From the NCBI RefSeq assembly GCF_001540865.1, contig NC_033639.1, forward strand, positions 8,296,432 to 8,360,431: DNA of 64,000 nucleotides. Reading direction: 5' to 3'. Source of the DNA: Ananas comosus (taxonomy: Eukaryota > Streptophyta > Magnoliopsida > Poales > Bromeliaceae). The notes under the pieces are model-generated. The model was not told the origin of the DNA. It worked only from the letters and a program-made list of their open reading frames with translations, and searched no databases. Both the position numbers and the translations under genes were made by a program. This document shows positions 20,577-30,775 of the stretch, one piece after another (within the stretch, counting starts at the first letter, position 1; every line of letters starts with the position of its first letter).

Positions 20577-22211
20577 CTTATAATGAACATACAAAGTAGA
20601 TATGATTGCTTTGAGGAAAGTTTGTGAGGAGGCCTTCAAACTTTCATCCACGCAACACATAACTTGCTACTCATAATGAACATGTTAGGGCATAAAAAAT
20701 ATAAAAGTTTTTCCCTAACATTTCCAAATCAGATCCAGGAAAAGGGAGATAAAAAAAAAAGAGATCCAAAACTAGATTAATAAGAATAAAAAATACCGAA
20801 GTGCCTGTGAAGCATCTCCTAGAGAGAGATTGCAACTAAAGGAAACAAGACATGGCTTCAGATCTAACGAAGTTTGCAACACATCTGTAAACAATATGTG
20901 AAAAAGAAGCATAAACACTCCCTAAATCGACAAAAAAAGGAAAAAAGTACCTCCAAATCGGATCTAACTTCAGTTCGAAAACAATGAGTTTTAGCGAGAG
21001 AGAAGTGATTAAATATGTATGCGAAAATGGCGAATGGAGGGAAGGAGATCACAAAGATTACCTGGGAGGACGAAGTAGTAGAAGAGGATAGGTGTTCGTG
21101 CGAGAGAGAGAGAGAGCAGCGTGCAACAATACTCGCCTTCAGTAATCCAATATACGCACCCCCCCCCTCCCCCCTTCGGTAATATTTTCGGTGTAATCTT
21201 ACACCTTTTGTTATGCTGAAATACCAAATAGATTACATATTGAATGAACCAAATGCAGTAATCCTGACAGGATTGCATGTAATCCTGCAAGGATAACCGA
21301 ACCAAACGCACCCTTTATGTAATGCTTCTAAATCATGCCTGACATGGTGGACCAAATCCAGCCAATAATTTCTCAAAGAGTAGGGCTGCCAAATTAACTT
21401 ACTCTTGCAAACAGCTTGTGTGTAGCTTGAAGCTCAATTGAGTTGATTACATTGGCTGCTTTAAGAAATAAGCTGAGCATGAGATAGGAGTGAAAACGGA
21501 TACAAATCAGCAAAGTAGATAAATCATATCTGCACCTATATTCCATATTTCTTTTCCAAATTCTTTTGTTTTTCCCCCTTCTCCTGAATATGGAAACAGA
21601 AGATATGTGGATTCTAAAGTTGGAAATCATATTTGAATAAAAAGCTACAGAATAAAACTAAAACTTGATATAACATAATTGTACTATAAATATGTAACAT
21701 ATCTTGAAAAAGTGTAAAATAAATCAATAAGGAACTCATACAAAGATTCAAGGGAAACAAGCAATAAAAGAAGAAAACCAGGAAGTATGCCTCTCACAAA
21801 ACACAAAACCCTCACACTACCAACATCAAAAGGTTATCTGGAAAAAAAGGAATAAAGATCAAGTAGCACAAGAAGCTACAGAATGGTTTATAAAAGTGGA
21901 AACTTCGACAGATTAAACTCTCGAGATTGAGACCAACTGCAACAGATTTAATGCCTTCCTATTCAGTTTCAAAGCTAAGCATATCCAACTACAACAGATT
22001 AAGCTCTCGAGAGTCAAGACCAACTGAAAATTCACGTAAGTTCAGGTACCAATAGTGCAATTTACCCAAATAAAGCATTAAAGCTGAACACCCCAAATCC
22101 TGATTTCGAGAACTAAACCAGCAAGCCTGCATCCCCAAGTTAGGGTACTGTCTTTTTGGGTGGGCCAAGAACTAGAAACACAGATGGAGATACAATGAGA
22201 TTGGAGGAAGG
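20577..22211. other. Non-coding spacer
   Basis: Contains a C-run (about 21157-21175), a truncated Harbinger-like right end at about 21292-21312 (ATAACCGAACCAAACGCACC), and from 22045 to 22170 a block matching 9560-9690 (AATTTACCCAAATAAAGC), a remnant of a family II unit. No gene. Confidence 0.4.
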
Positions 22212-22417
22212 GAGGCTCAGATTCACCACTGATTGATCAAATAAACAAATCTCCTCTCTCTCTCTCTCTCTCACTTTCTCTCTATCTCCCACACTTCTTG
22301 TTCAAGTAAAACTCTTCATAAGGGCAAAGGGCTGCAGCAGTTGCACTCATGCCATACAAGCTGCCTTGCCATCATGACCTTCGAGATAGTATGGTGTCAT
22401 CAATCATCATTGCCTCC
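22212..22417 (-). ncRNA. Family I unit (A-B-C)
   Basis: Older relative of the 8-12-kb copies: GGAGGCAATGATGATTGATG, B arms GCAGC/GCTGC and AATCTGAGCCTCC all intact. The CT/GA tract is broken by CACTTTCTCTCTATC. The flanking spacer to 22.9 kb also matches 8.7-9.1 kb, so unit and spacer were duplicated together. Confidence 0.48.
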
Positions 22418-22673
22418 CTGTTGTGGACATTATGTCAACTTACATACATTTATACATATACGTTATACACAAGAAGGGGCAAGCAAGAGAGCTTAATCAA
22501 TCCATCACCTCCAACCTGAGGCAGAAACAAAAATAAGCCGTTCAATAGCACAAAACCCTCAAAAATGAAAATGTATCCAAAATTTGAAAATCGACAATTA
22601 ACTTGTCAAAGGTTCTAGGGTTAACTTCATATGTAGTTCCTGAAATCCGACCATTATTTCCATTTTGGCCTTT

Positions 22674-22850
22674 AAGTAGGCCAAAAACATCATTGCCTTT
22701 CAAAAAGGAAAAGATAAGAAGCGAAGAAGGAAGTAAGAAGGGCTCAACAATGCACTTATAACAGCAATGATAACCACAGGCTGTTAATAACAAGAGGTAG
22801 GGAAGCTGTTCAAACCTTCCATCCTTCCCTCACAAAAACTCGAGGATTTT
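22674..22850 (-). repeat. Family II 5' part (F-A)
   Basis: F at about 22800-22848 (GTGAGGGAAGGATGGAAGG on minus) and A at 22676-22700 (GGCAATGATGTTTTTGGCC; box C has decayed from ATGATGA to ATGATGT). Counterpart of 8885-9058. Confidence 0.38.
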
Positions 22851-22980
22851 CAGTGTGTCGCTCAAATGTTGTCTGGGTCCATTTTAATGCATCAAAAGCA
22901 GAGGAGCTGCCTTTAGAATTTCTTTTTGAGCAATGCTATGAAGTTAGGGAAGCAAATGGGTTGCATAATATCCGTCCAAC

Positions 22981-23185
22981 CAAGCTTCCAAATCTGAATT
23001 TTTCCATCTCTCCTGGCCTGAAGAGTGGCTGCAAATGGTTGCTTGCTAAAACACAGACCAACCAAATTTGCCTTGCCCCTCAACAGGAGGAAATAGCAGC
23101 TTGTACAAAAACCATACCAAAGCTGCAGACTGTGAACCACAAACCTTGAACCCAGATTACCGACCGTCCCTAGCGCAGGAAGCAC
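22981..23185 (-). repeat. Family II B block
   Basis: GGGGCAAGGCAAATTTGG with distal arm AACCATTTGCAGCCACTC (23027-23080), closely matching the 17.5-kb unit. The A side is replaced and the C side is only weakly suggested by CCAACCAAGC. Confidence 0.4.
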
Positions 23186-23282
23186 TGAGCCATATGCTTA
23201 AGTTTTTTATTTTTTTTAATAGAAAAAAGGAAAAGATGTTGCGAAGTTTTGAAATCCAACAAAATCAGTCAAACTGCACACA

Positions 23283-23342
23283 TCGCTTCAGAGACATCTG
23301 ATAAATTGGAACAATACAGAGAAGATTAGCATGGTCCCTGCA
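23283..23342 (+). pseudogene. Truncated U6 snRNA pseudogene
   Basis: CAGAGACATCTGATAAATTG and GAACAATACAGAGAAGATTAG-type sequence, including the ACAGAGA box, match the 5' 60 nt of U6. The match ends abruptly at GTCCCTGCA and passes into module spacer (GATCCAGCCAATAATC). A break inside U6 fits template switching or deletion. Confidence 0.7.
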
Positions 23343-23517
23343 GATCCAGCCAATAATCTTCCAAGAGTAGGGCTGCAATCAAGTTAACACAATTGACTAC
23401 TTTCGGAAACAAGCTGAGAATGTGCTAGGGGTGAAAATGGATCGAACACAAATCAGCAGAGTAGCTAAACCATATCTACATCCATATTGCATAGTTCTTT
23501 TCCAAATTCTTGCTTTA

Positions 23518-23831
23518 TTTTTTATTTTTTATATTGGAAATCAAGTTTAATAACATATATTAAAATATCTACAATGTTCTTCAAAACTTCAAAAAACTTT
23601 ATTTACCCCTGGAGGACCAACATACCCTTATTGATTTCAAAAAATTCATTCATATATCCCCTAGAGGAAATGGGGATATATGAATGAATTTTTTATTTTT
23701 TATATTGGAAATCAAGTTTAATAACATATATTAAAATATCTACAATGTTCTTCAAAACTTCAAAAAACTTTATTTACCCCTGGAGGACCAACATACCCTT
23801 ATTGATTTCAAAAAATTCATTCATATATCCC
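23518..23831. repeat. Direct duplication with an inverted junction
   Basis: About 140 bp (ATATTGGAAATCAAGTTTAA onward) is repeated with a 171-bp offset. The junction at 23645-23692 is an inverted repeat: AAAATTCATTCATATATCCC and its complement around CTAGAGGAAAT. Confidence 0.85.
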
Positions 23832-24155
23832 CATTTCCTCTAGGGTTTACAATGGGTTGGTTTTAAAAGGATACTTTGGTAAGTTTAGGGTAAATTTGAA
23901 AATTTTGAGTAAGACCCTCAAGAAAATTTACAACAAATCAATAGATACAAGGATTTAAGGAAAACAAGTAATAAAAGAAGCTAAGAATTAATATGCCAGC
24001 TACAAAACACAAAACCCTCAGCCTAACAAGATAAAGCAGCTGTCTGGGAAAAGAAAGAAAGAAGGAAAAGTAGAAAGCAGCTGCAGAATTGTTTAATAAA
24101 AGTGGAAATGTCAACAGATAAAAATAATTGAAAGAAAAGGAAGAGGATGGTGGAA

Positions 24156-24475
24156 GGGACATCAAATTCATCTTTGTTTGGTCAAATAAATAGGGATAAT
24201 TTCATATGCACCCTTTAGTCCATTAAATCTTCAATCAACCCACCCACTCAACCATAGGACCGCTATTATCCTAACCGCACATCCCTTCATCCAAGGGCCA
24301 AAAACCTAATAGCAACAATGACTTAGTGCTATTAATAGTATAGTACCCTAGTTCTACATATATATATATATATCCTCTCCGCCACAATGAAGCCCCTCCT
24401 GTAGGCAAACAGCTGCAGCGGGTGCACTAATGCCATCCAAAGCTGCCAGCCATCATAAGCTTCAATATGGGATCT
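24156..24475 (-). ncRNA. Family I unit interrupted by a MITE
   Basis: C remnant at 24156-24193 (minus: AAAGATGAATTTGATGTCCC; box D lost) and B at 24410-24460 (GATGGCTGGCAGCTTTGG with distal CCCGCTGCAGC) are separated by a MITE remnant. B is preceded on the minus strand by CTTCTCCCTTTCAG then ATCCC, a strong acceptor-like context. No A block is found. Confidence 0.35.
24225..24356. mobile_element. TA-flanked MITE, right part
   Basis: CAACCCACCCACTCAACC and CTATTAATAGTATAGTACCC match the second half of the ACTATCGATAGT family. It lies inside a family I unit. Confidence 0.6.
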
Positions 24476-25016
24476 GAAAGGGAGAAGGGTCGAGGAAACA
24501 ATTTCTCCAACCCCACGAATGGTGAACAGATGTATATATGGATGCAACTGGTGCAAGCAATAATTTCACATAGACAGGGACATGTTCACACATTTTTACG
24601 AAAATATCCTTCGAGGAGAATATTTGGCTTCCCAAGCTTATAAACAATTGATAGCAACAAGGTATTGCATGGAGCTATGCACCAAAACAATACAAATCAC
24701 CTTACATACATGCATCTCCCACCAGCCTAACAATGCGCAAATTTTAAATGGTAGTCTGCAAAGAAGCGTCTTGCCAACCATGCAACAACTTCAGCATATT
24801 ATAAGAAAGAGAAATATGCAAAAATAATGGGTCAAATTGCAAATCCAAAACCCCAACCCAAGCCCAAGATGAAAGGTAGTAAGTTTACATTCCAGACACA
24901 GAAAACCCCAATAACTTGGCCGAGGCAATAATTTCTCCAAATGTAGGGCTGTCAATTGAGTCGTTTGCTTTCAAACAACTTATATTCAGCTTGTGTTACG
25001 CTTAACCACCCTTCTC

Positions 25017-25600
25017 TTTTTACAAGAGAAACATCAAAGAAAACACCTCAAAAAACACTTCTTCAAATACTTAAAAAGAAGCAAAACGAATTATAAATTC
25101 GTCAATCAAGCCGAGATAATAATAATTAAAATCTTTTTACAAGAGAAACGTCAAAGAAAACACCTCAAAAAACACTTCTTCAAATACTTAAAAAGAAGCA
25201 AAACGAATTATAAATTCGTCAATCAAGCCGAGATAATAATAATTAAAATCTTTTTACAAGAGAAACGTCAAAGAAAACACCTCAAAAAACACTTCTTCAA
25301 ATACTTAAAAAGAAGCAAAACGAATTATAAATTCGTCAATCAAGCCGAGATAATAATAATTAAAATCTTTTTACAAGAGAAACGTCAAAGAAAACACCTC
25401 AAAAAACACTTCTTCAAATACTTAAAAAGAAGCAAAACGAATTATAAATTCGTCAATCAAGCCGAGATAATAATAATTAAAATCTTTTTACAAGAGAAAC
25501 GTCAAAGAAAACACCTCAAAAAACACTTCTTCAAATACTTAAAAAGAAGCAAAACGAATTATAAATTCGTCAATCAAGCCGAGATAATAATAATTAAAGA
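25017..25600. repeat. 117-bp tandem repeat, five copies
   Basis: Five almost identical 117-bp units starting CTTTTTACAAGAGAAACGTC and ending near AATAATAATTAAAAT. Only the first copy differs noticeably (ACATC instead of ACGTC). Because 117 is divisible by three, a 281-codon frame with 39-residue repeats stays open (starts KHLKKHFFKYLKRSKTN). I regard this frame as a by-product. Each unit contains a GAATTATAAATTC palindrome. The array directly abuts the C end of the next family II unit. Confidence 0.95.
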
Positions 25601-25603
25601 TAA

Positions 25604-26320
25604 GGCTCAGTTTGGCCCAACTGCCAGATATGAAAATATCAGTATTTTCTCCATAAAGTGGAGGGTGAATGAGCGGACAACATGCAGACGTACAGATACA
25701 CCAGGTGCATGCAATAATTTTATTGGTAGTTCTGTTACTCATAGTCACCATCTCTTCAGCCTAAAGAATGGCTGCAAATGGTTGCCTGCTAAGAAACAGA
25801 TTAACAGACCAGCCAAATTTGCATTACCCACTCAGTAGACACAAGAAAATAACAGTGCTCCAATATAAAGCTCAAAAACTCCAAACCCAGAGCCCACAAA
25901 TCAGAATATGGGGATCTAAATTGACTCTGTGTCACAAATTGGGTAGAATTTTTTTTATAAGTAATCCTATCAATTTTATAATTATAAAAATAATTTCTTA
26001 AAAAAAATAATTATAAAAATAGACTTCTAAATGCGGTGAATGATTTACCGCATTTATAACTCCTCATTAGGGGTAGAAAAAGAATAAAAGCGGTGAACCA
26101 TTCACCGCTTTTACCATCGTAGAAATATAAAAAAAAGTGAGAAAATGAAAGAAAGCGGTGAATGGTTCACCGCTTTTAAAAGCGGTGAACCATTTACCGC
26201 TTTTATAGGACCATATTAATAAATAAAAATTTAATAGATCTATTTTTAGAATAAAATTTTAGGAGAAGACTATTGAACTAAAAAACCCCTCTTGGTGGGC
26301 CAAAATCATCACCGCCTCAA
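25604..26320 (-). ncRNA. Family II unit with an insertion
   Basis: A at 26297-26320 (GAGGCGGTGATGATTTTGG after CTTTTCTTTTCTTTTT on the minus strand), B at 25770-25828 (AATGCAAATTTGGCTGG with AACCATTTGCAGCCATTC), D at 25697-25720 (TTATTGCATGCACCTGGTG) and C at 25604-25635 (GGGCCAAACTGAGCC). CTGA is kept. An insertion of about 340 bp splits the stretch next to A, where sister copies run without a break. Confidence 0.42.
25945..26285. mobile_element. Insertion carrying four GCGGTGAA palindromes
   Basis: Four inverted repeats, at 26029-26055, 26086-26112, 26152-26176 and 26178-26204, each of the form AAAGCGGTGAA, short centre, TTCACCGCTTT. Flanks are AT-rich. It interrupts a family II unit, so it is a later insertion. 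A truncated relative sits at about 55050-55189. The class is not recognised. Confidence 0.5.
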
Positions 26321-27445
26321 AAAGAAAAGAAAAGAAAAGAGAATAAATCTTGCAGAAGTAGCAATGAAAGGTAAGGAATGAAGAGCCATGAAATAAACAT
26401 ACAAAGACAGGAAACATTTTTGAAAAAAAACTCCCTTATCCATTTCCAAATCCGAATGATAGCGCAGATACACCACTTCAGAATCAAACCTGAAGAAATA
26501 TTGACACATTGTAAAACTCATGTTATTTATTATCCGACCCATTTCATCCCTAGAAATAGCCCTACAAAGTGAAAAAAAAAAAAAACGGACCACTTTGGTA
26601 GCCGCAACATTGGTAAAAAGAAAAAGGACCACTTTGGTAGGAGCAATATCTGTAAAACAAGAGAGTCTCCAGTGCAATGGTTATATGAACAGCACTCAGA
26701 CTGAGTTGTGGTGCTCACACTGTGGAGAGCCATCACACCTACAAGATTTTCCAGAGTTTCCATATAACACAATGACTTGGGGAATGCCAGTGTGATGCAG
26801 TACAAGATTCCATACATTTTTACCAAAAAAAGATAAAAAAAAGCATTCATCCTCTTTTAATCCATTCTGCCAAGTGGATTGGACCATAACTCACGCATGG
26901 AATTGTGCAAGTAATCATTTCTCCTCTCCCATGGGCAATATGTGCACAGAGTGCAGGCAATAATTTCTCATAAATGAGGGGACTTAATACATTTTAACCA
27001 AAAAATCTCAAAATTAAATAACATAATCTTTTTTTTTATCTTAATAATATCATGGCAACCACTAAACATGAAATAAGACATATGCAGGAACAAGTAGAAT
27101 ATGAAAAGATTTTGCAGAAAACGAAAGTATTACAAGATATCAGCTAAATAAATATAATTTAGATATCAACATAAATAAACATACTCCAATAGATTGACAA
27201 AAGCAGATGAACTTTTAGAAAAAAATACCAACATTAAACAGCATTAAAAGCTCAAAAAAGAACACAAGTACAAAAAAATGAAGACAAATAGTAAGAAACC
27301 TTATTTCCAACATCTCAGTACCAAAGCCCAAACCACTAGTCGAACAGGATCGAATTAAAATACAAACCCTCCCAATGCCAGAAATTATCAAAATAGTAAT
27401 GTTATATAGTAGAAAACAAAGCAGGAGATTGGATGAGATTGTGCA
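26321..27445. other. Non-coding spacer with D blocks
   Basis: Repeated CGGACCACTTTGGTAG and AGGACCACTTTGGTAG (26586, 26625), and D blocks near 26915 and 26958 (GTGCAGGCAATAATTTCTC). The rest is A-rich. No gene. Confidence 0.4.
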
Positions 27446-27623
27446 GGGAACTCATATTCGCGTTTTATTGATCAGAGATATATCTCTCTAGCCTGCCCTC
27501 TGCACTTGTCCAAATCAAACCCTCCTAAGTTTGAATGGCGGCAACAGATGTGATCGCGCCAACCAAGCTGCCATGCCATTACAACCTTAATAGAGAATGA
27601 AGTTCACAATCATCATCACCTCC
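27446..27623 (-). ncRNA. Family I unit (A-B-C)
   Basis: 178 nt. Minus strand: GAGGTGATGATGATTGTGAA (A), TAATGGCATGGCAGCTTGG with distal TGTTGCCGCCATTC (B), and GATCAATAAAACGCGAATATGAG (C). Box D has become ATGA. The 5' stem GAGGT no longer matches the 3' end well, so it is probably decayed. Confidence 0.38.
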
Positions 27624-28021
27624 TCAACTTGCATATCTATGTATGTACATGCACCGATACTTACATAATATGTGCAGACTTCCAAAATATATATACTAGA
27701 AAAGGTAGCGAAGAGTGATTATGATCCAAACTAATTCAAAATTAGAATAATATGGGTAAACTTTATTAATTAACAGTTATTGAGGTCAGAAAAGGTCGCA
27801 ACCGAGCAGAGGAAGCAAAAGAATTTTTTTTTCAGAAAGCTGCAAAAATGAGAAGATGTGTGTTTTGTCTTATTCAAAATGAGATATGGAAAAGGCCAAT
27901 TTAATACGCCAGTCACCAGTTGGCTTGATTTGGTTTCAGAGTGTATTCAGTTCCACGCTCGCCCCTATGTCAGTTCATGAAAAAATAGATTTCTTGTTAT
28001 ACACAACTACGTTTAGAGAAT

Positions 28022-28475
28022 TATCAGAATGGCCCATCAACAAGACATGATGACTGCTTAAGCTCGTCAACTTTGAAGCAGATGACAACAATATAATTAG
28101 AGTTAGGGCCATCTTCTAGACAATAAACTGTCTTTACTTGAACAACCATTTACAAATTCTTGAAGGGCATATTTCAAAAAGGCCAATTGTTGAGGGGTTC
28201 TTAGTACATACATACATTTATTTATACGTCTCTCCAACTCTATCAGCCTAAAAGTGGGTGCAATGGTTGCCAAAGAAGAAATGAACCACCCAAAATTTGC
28301 CTTGCCAACAAATTAGAACTGTAGCAAATGGAGAGAAATGAGTAGTGTGTACAAATAAAGCATCAAAATCCAAACCCTAGACCCCAAACCTTAAATCCGA
28401 GAACTAGAAATTCCGCATGACAAAATAAGCACAGTACCCTTTCAGGCAGACCAAAATCATCATTGCCTCAAAGTG
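28022..28475 (-). ncRNA. Family II unit (A-B-C)
   Basis: A at 28446-28475: minus TGCTTTCACTTTGAG then GCAATGATGATTTTGG. B at 28256-28308: GGCAAGGCAAATTTTGGG with CAACCATTGCACCC. C at 28022-28050: TGTTGATGGGCCATTCTGAT. The distal GAGCC of C is lost, but CTGA survives. GGTTTGGGGTCTAGGGTTTG occurs between A and B. F is at 28583-28625 (GGGAAGATGGAAGGTTG). Confidence 0.42.
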
Positions 28476-28739
28476 AAAGCAAGAAAGAAGAAGGGGTATC
28501 TAGAGGCAACAAAAGAATGGGCCATAAAATGAACTTACAGTGGAGATAGGATCCACGGATTGCTGTTCTCAGGAGGAAAGGTGAGGCAGCCCTTTCAACC
28601 TTCCATCTTCCCCTCCCAAAAGCTTAAGAAATTTCAATGTGACACATTTCACACCCAACGTGGTGGACCAGGTCTAGGCACTAATTTCTCCAAATATAGG
28701 GCTGTCAGTTTAGCTCATTGCTAAACAGCTCACACTAGG

Positions 28740-29150
28740 CTGAGTCTCCTTTCCCAAAAAGCCCAAAAAGAAAAGCCCAAAAAGAAACACTACAAAAAGA
28801 CCAATCGAAATACCAAAATAGAGAGTTTTTCTCTGTACAATGGAGGAAAGATAGATATGTTATGAACAGATATACAGATACACCAGGTGCAAGCAATAAT
28901 TTCTTGTTGTTCCACAATTCCTCATCTCTGCTAGCCTGAAAGGTGGCTGCAAATGGTTGCCTTGTAGGAAGAAGGCCAGCCATAATTTGCTGAACCACTC
29001 AGTAGAGAGTAGAAAATTGCCGTTCATAAGGTAAAACACTAAAACGCCAAACTCTGAACCCCAAATCTGATCTCCGGGATTTATATCAATGAGTCTTCAT
29101 CCAAATCAGGTAATCACCCTTTGGGCAGGCCAATATCATCATACCCTCAA
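28740..29150 (-). ncRNA. Family II unit, C end unclear
   Basis: A at 29124-29150 (TATGATGATATTGGCC; the preceding GAGG is GAGG-GTA), B at 28944-28996 (CAGCAAATTATGGCTGG with CAACCATTTGCAGCC) and D at 28881-28910 (AGAAATTATTGCTTGCACC). A stretch AGAGAAAAACTCTC (about 28821-28840) matches the pre-C block of sister units. Its C end could be the GGCTGAGTCTCC on the plus strand near 28739, but that is uncertain. Confidence 0.35.
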
Positions 29151-29421
29151 TGAGAAAGAAAAAGAGAAAACAGGTATCCAGCAGAAATAGTCAAAAATGA
29201 GGCAAAAAAAAAAAAAAGGAAAAGGAAGACAAAAAGGGGGGAGGAAATCCCAAAACAGAAATCGCAAGATGGCAAGAGCTTTACATCAAAAACCACTCCT
29301 CTGTTACAAGAAAAGCCCAAAACATAAAATCCAAAAAACTCCTCTAAATATCAAAAAGAAGGGAAAGCAAATGATATATCCTTCAATTCAAATCTTCTGG
29401 ACATAAAGGGAAAGAAAAAAA

Positions 29422-29868
29422 GGCTCAGATTGGCCCATTTATCAGACATGATATTTTTTTTTCTTTTTTGAGAGAAAGGTAGCAAGCTACCTGCTTTGTT
29501 CATTTATCAGGCATCAGAATTGCAGTACCTTCTCTATGAGAAGGACTATAGATGAATGAGATGTACTTATACACCAAGTACAGGAAACGATATATCGCAT
29601 ATATATATCTCTCTCTCTCTCTCTTAGCCAGTCTAAAGAGTGGCTGCAAATGGTTGCCTGACAAAAGACAGACCAACCAGAAATTGCCATGCCAAATATA
29701 CTAGAACATCAGGAGACGAGGAAATAGCAGAGCATACGGAGAAGATTCAAAAATCCAAATGTAAAATCCAACTCAAATACAGAGGAGCAAGGATCTAAAT
29801 TAACAAGTCTGCATCCCAAATCAGGTAAATATCCCTGTAGGTGGGCCAAATCATCATAGCCTCGAAGA
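29422..29868 (-). ncRNA. Family II unit (A-B-D-C)
   Basis: A at 29841-29868: TTTTTCCTTTCTCTTCGAG then GCTATGATGATTTGGCC. B at 29642-29694: GGCATGGCAATTTCTGG, CAACCATTTGCAGCCACTC. D near 29560-29590 with GGTGTATAAGTACATCTC. C at 29422-29450: GATAAATGGGCCAATCTGAG. Box C-like and box D-like motifs are both intact. Between D and C it contains a short SINE-tail fragment. Next to A, GGGATATTTACCTGATTTGG holds a possible second CTGA (D'-like). Confidence 0.45.
29455..29505 (-). mobile_element. SINE tail fragment
   Basis: TTTTTTGAGAGAAAGGTAGC and CTACCTGCTTTGTTCATTT match the 3' end of the SINE at 54525-54690. Only the tail is present. Confidence 0.5.
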
Positions 29869-29998
29869 GAAAGGAAAAAGAGAACAAAATTTATCCAGAA
29901 GCAGAAGCATATAATAAGACAATGATGTCTAAAGTGGTTGAATATAATGCAAATGGCAAATCCGAAAAATCAAAAAAGAAAAAAAGAAGTGAAACAAG

Positions 29999-30246
29999 AG
30001 GGAAGGCAAATTGGCCTCCCCTCTCGTCCAGACCAGGTCCCTCCTAGTGACGAATAGCTGCGGCTGTTGTCCAAACACCATCCAAACTGCCTTCCATATA
30101 TTAACATTCTGAGGTATCCATAGTAATATCCTTACATTCCATAACAGAGCTGAAAAGAGCTCAAAGAGAAGAAATGGTATTCAGCTTGAAATTACCTACT
30201 ATTCTGTCATGTAATGGACTTGCTGCTCACCATCGTCTCCTTTCTG
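29999..30246 (-). ncRNA. Family I unit, strongly diverged
   Basis: B at 30055-30100 (GGAAGGCAGTTTGGATGG with AGCCGCAGCTATTCG), a C-like GGAGGCCAATTTGCCTTCC at 29999-30020 and an A-like GGAGACGATGGTGAGCAGC at about 30228-30246. Neither RTGATGA nor CTGA is intact. AGGAGGGACCTGGTC after B matches the same position in other family I units. Confidence 0.28.
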
Positions 30247-30650
30247 AGTGTTTGTGTGAACGCATATGTGTACATATATGTACATATATATATGTACGCA
30301 TGCAAGTATGTATATATGTATGTATATACAGAGAGGAATCAACGGCCCGAAGGAACGACAGTGTGGGTAGCATGAAAGCAAGGACGGAACAGCACAGGGA
30401 AGAAGGGCAGGAACAGAAAGTAATTAAGAGGAGAGAGCAATTGAAAGCTGAGAGAGAGAGAGAGAGAGAGAGAATTTCAGGTCATCTCCCATTAAAGGAA
30501 AGCCACAGCATATCGCAATCTCTCAGGATTAAAGGTACAAGGTTAGTAAAGGATAAAATGTATGGATAGTCCCTATACCTTTGCAATATTGCAACTTCGA
30601 TGCTGATGCCAAAAGTGACAAGCTTAGTCAGCCACTCATTTCTGATAGCA

Positions 30651-30775
30651 GGATGCAAATGGTTGTCTGCAGAAAACAGACCATCCAACATTTGCCATGC
30701 CTCTACAAGTGAGAAAAAGTATGCTCCACTTTATAGAAATGCTCCACTTTATAGAAATGCTCCACTTTATAGAAA
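30651..30775 (-). repeat. Family II B block with 18-bp tandem repeat
   Basis: B at 30651-30704: GGCATGGCAAATGTTGGATG with CAACCATTTGCATCC; the GCAAAT/ATTTGC arm is intact. Next to it, three exact copies of ATGCTCCACTTTATAGAA fill 30721-30774. Confidence 0.5.

Noticed and set aside
25017..25600. CRISPR array
   Set aside because: Direct repeats with no unique spacers in plant DNA; it is a simple tandem repeat.
24993..25838. 281-codon frame with five 39-residue repeats
   Set aside because: It exists because the 117-bp DNA repeat is a multiple of three and its copies are nearly identical. The unit has no recognisable domain, and the frame runs on into a family II unit.
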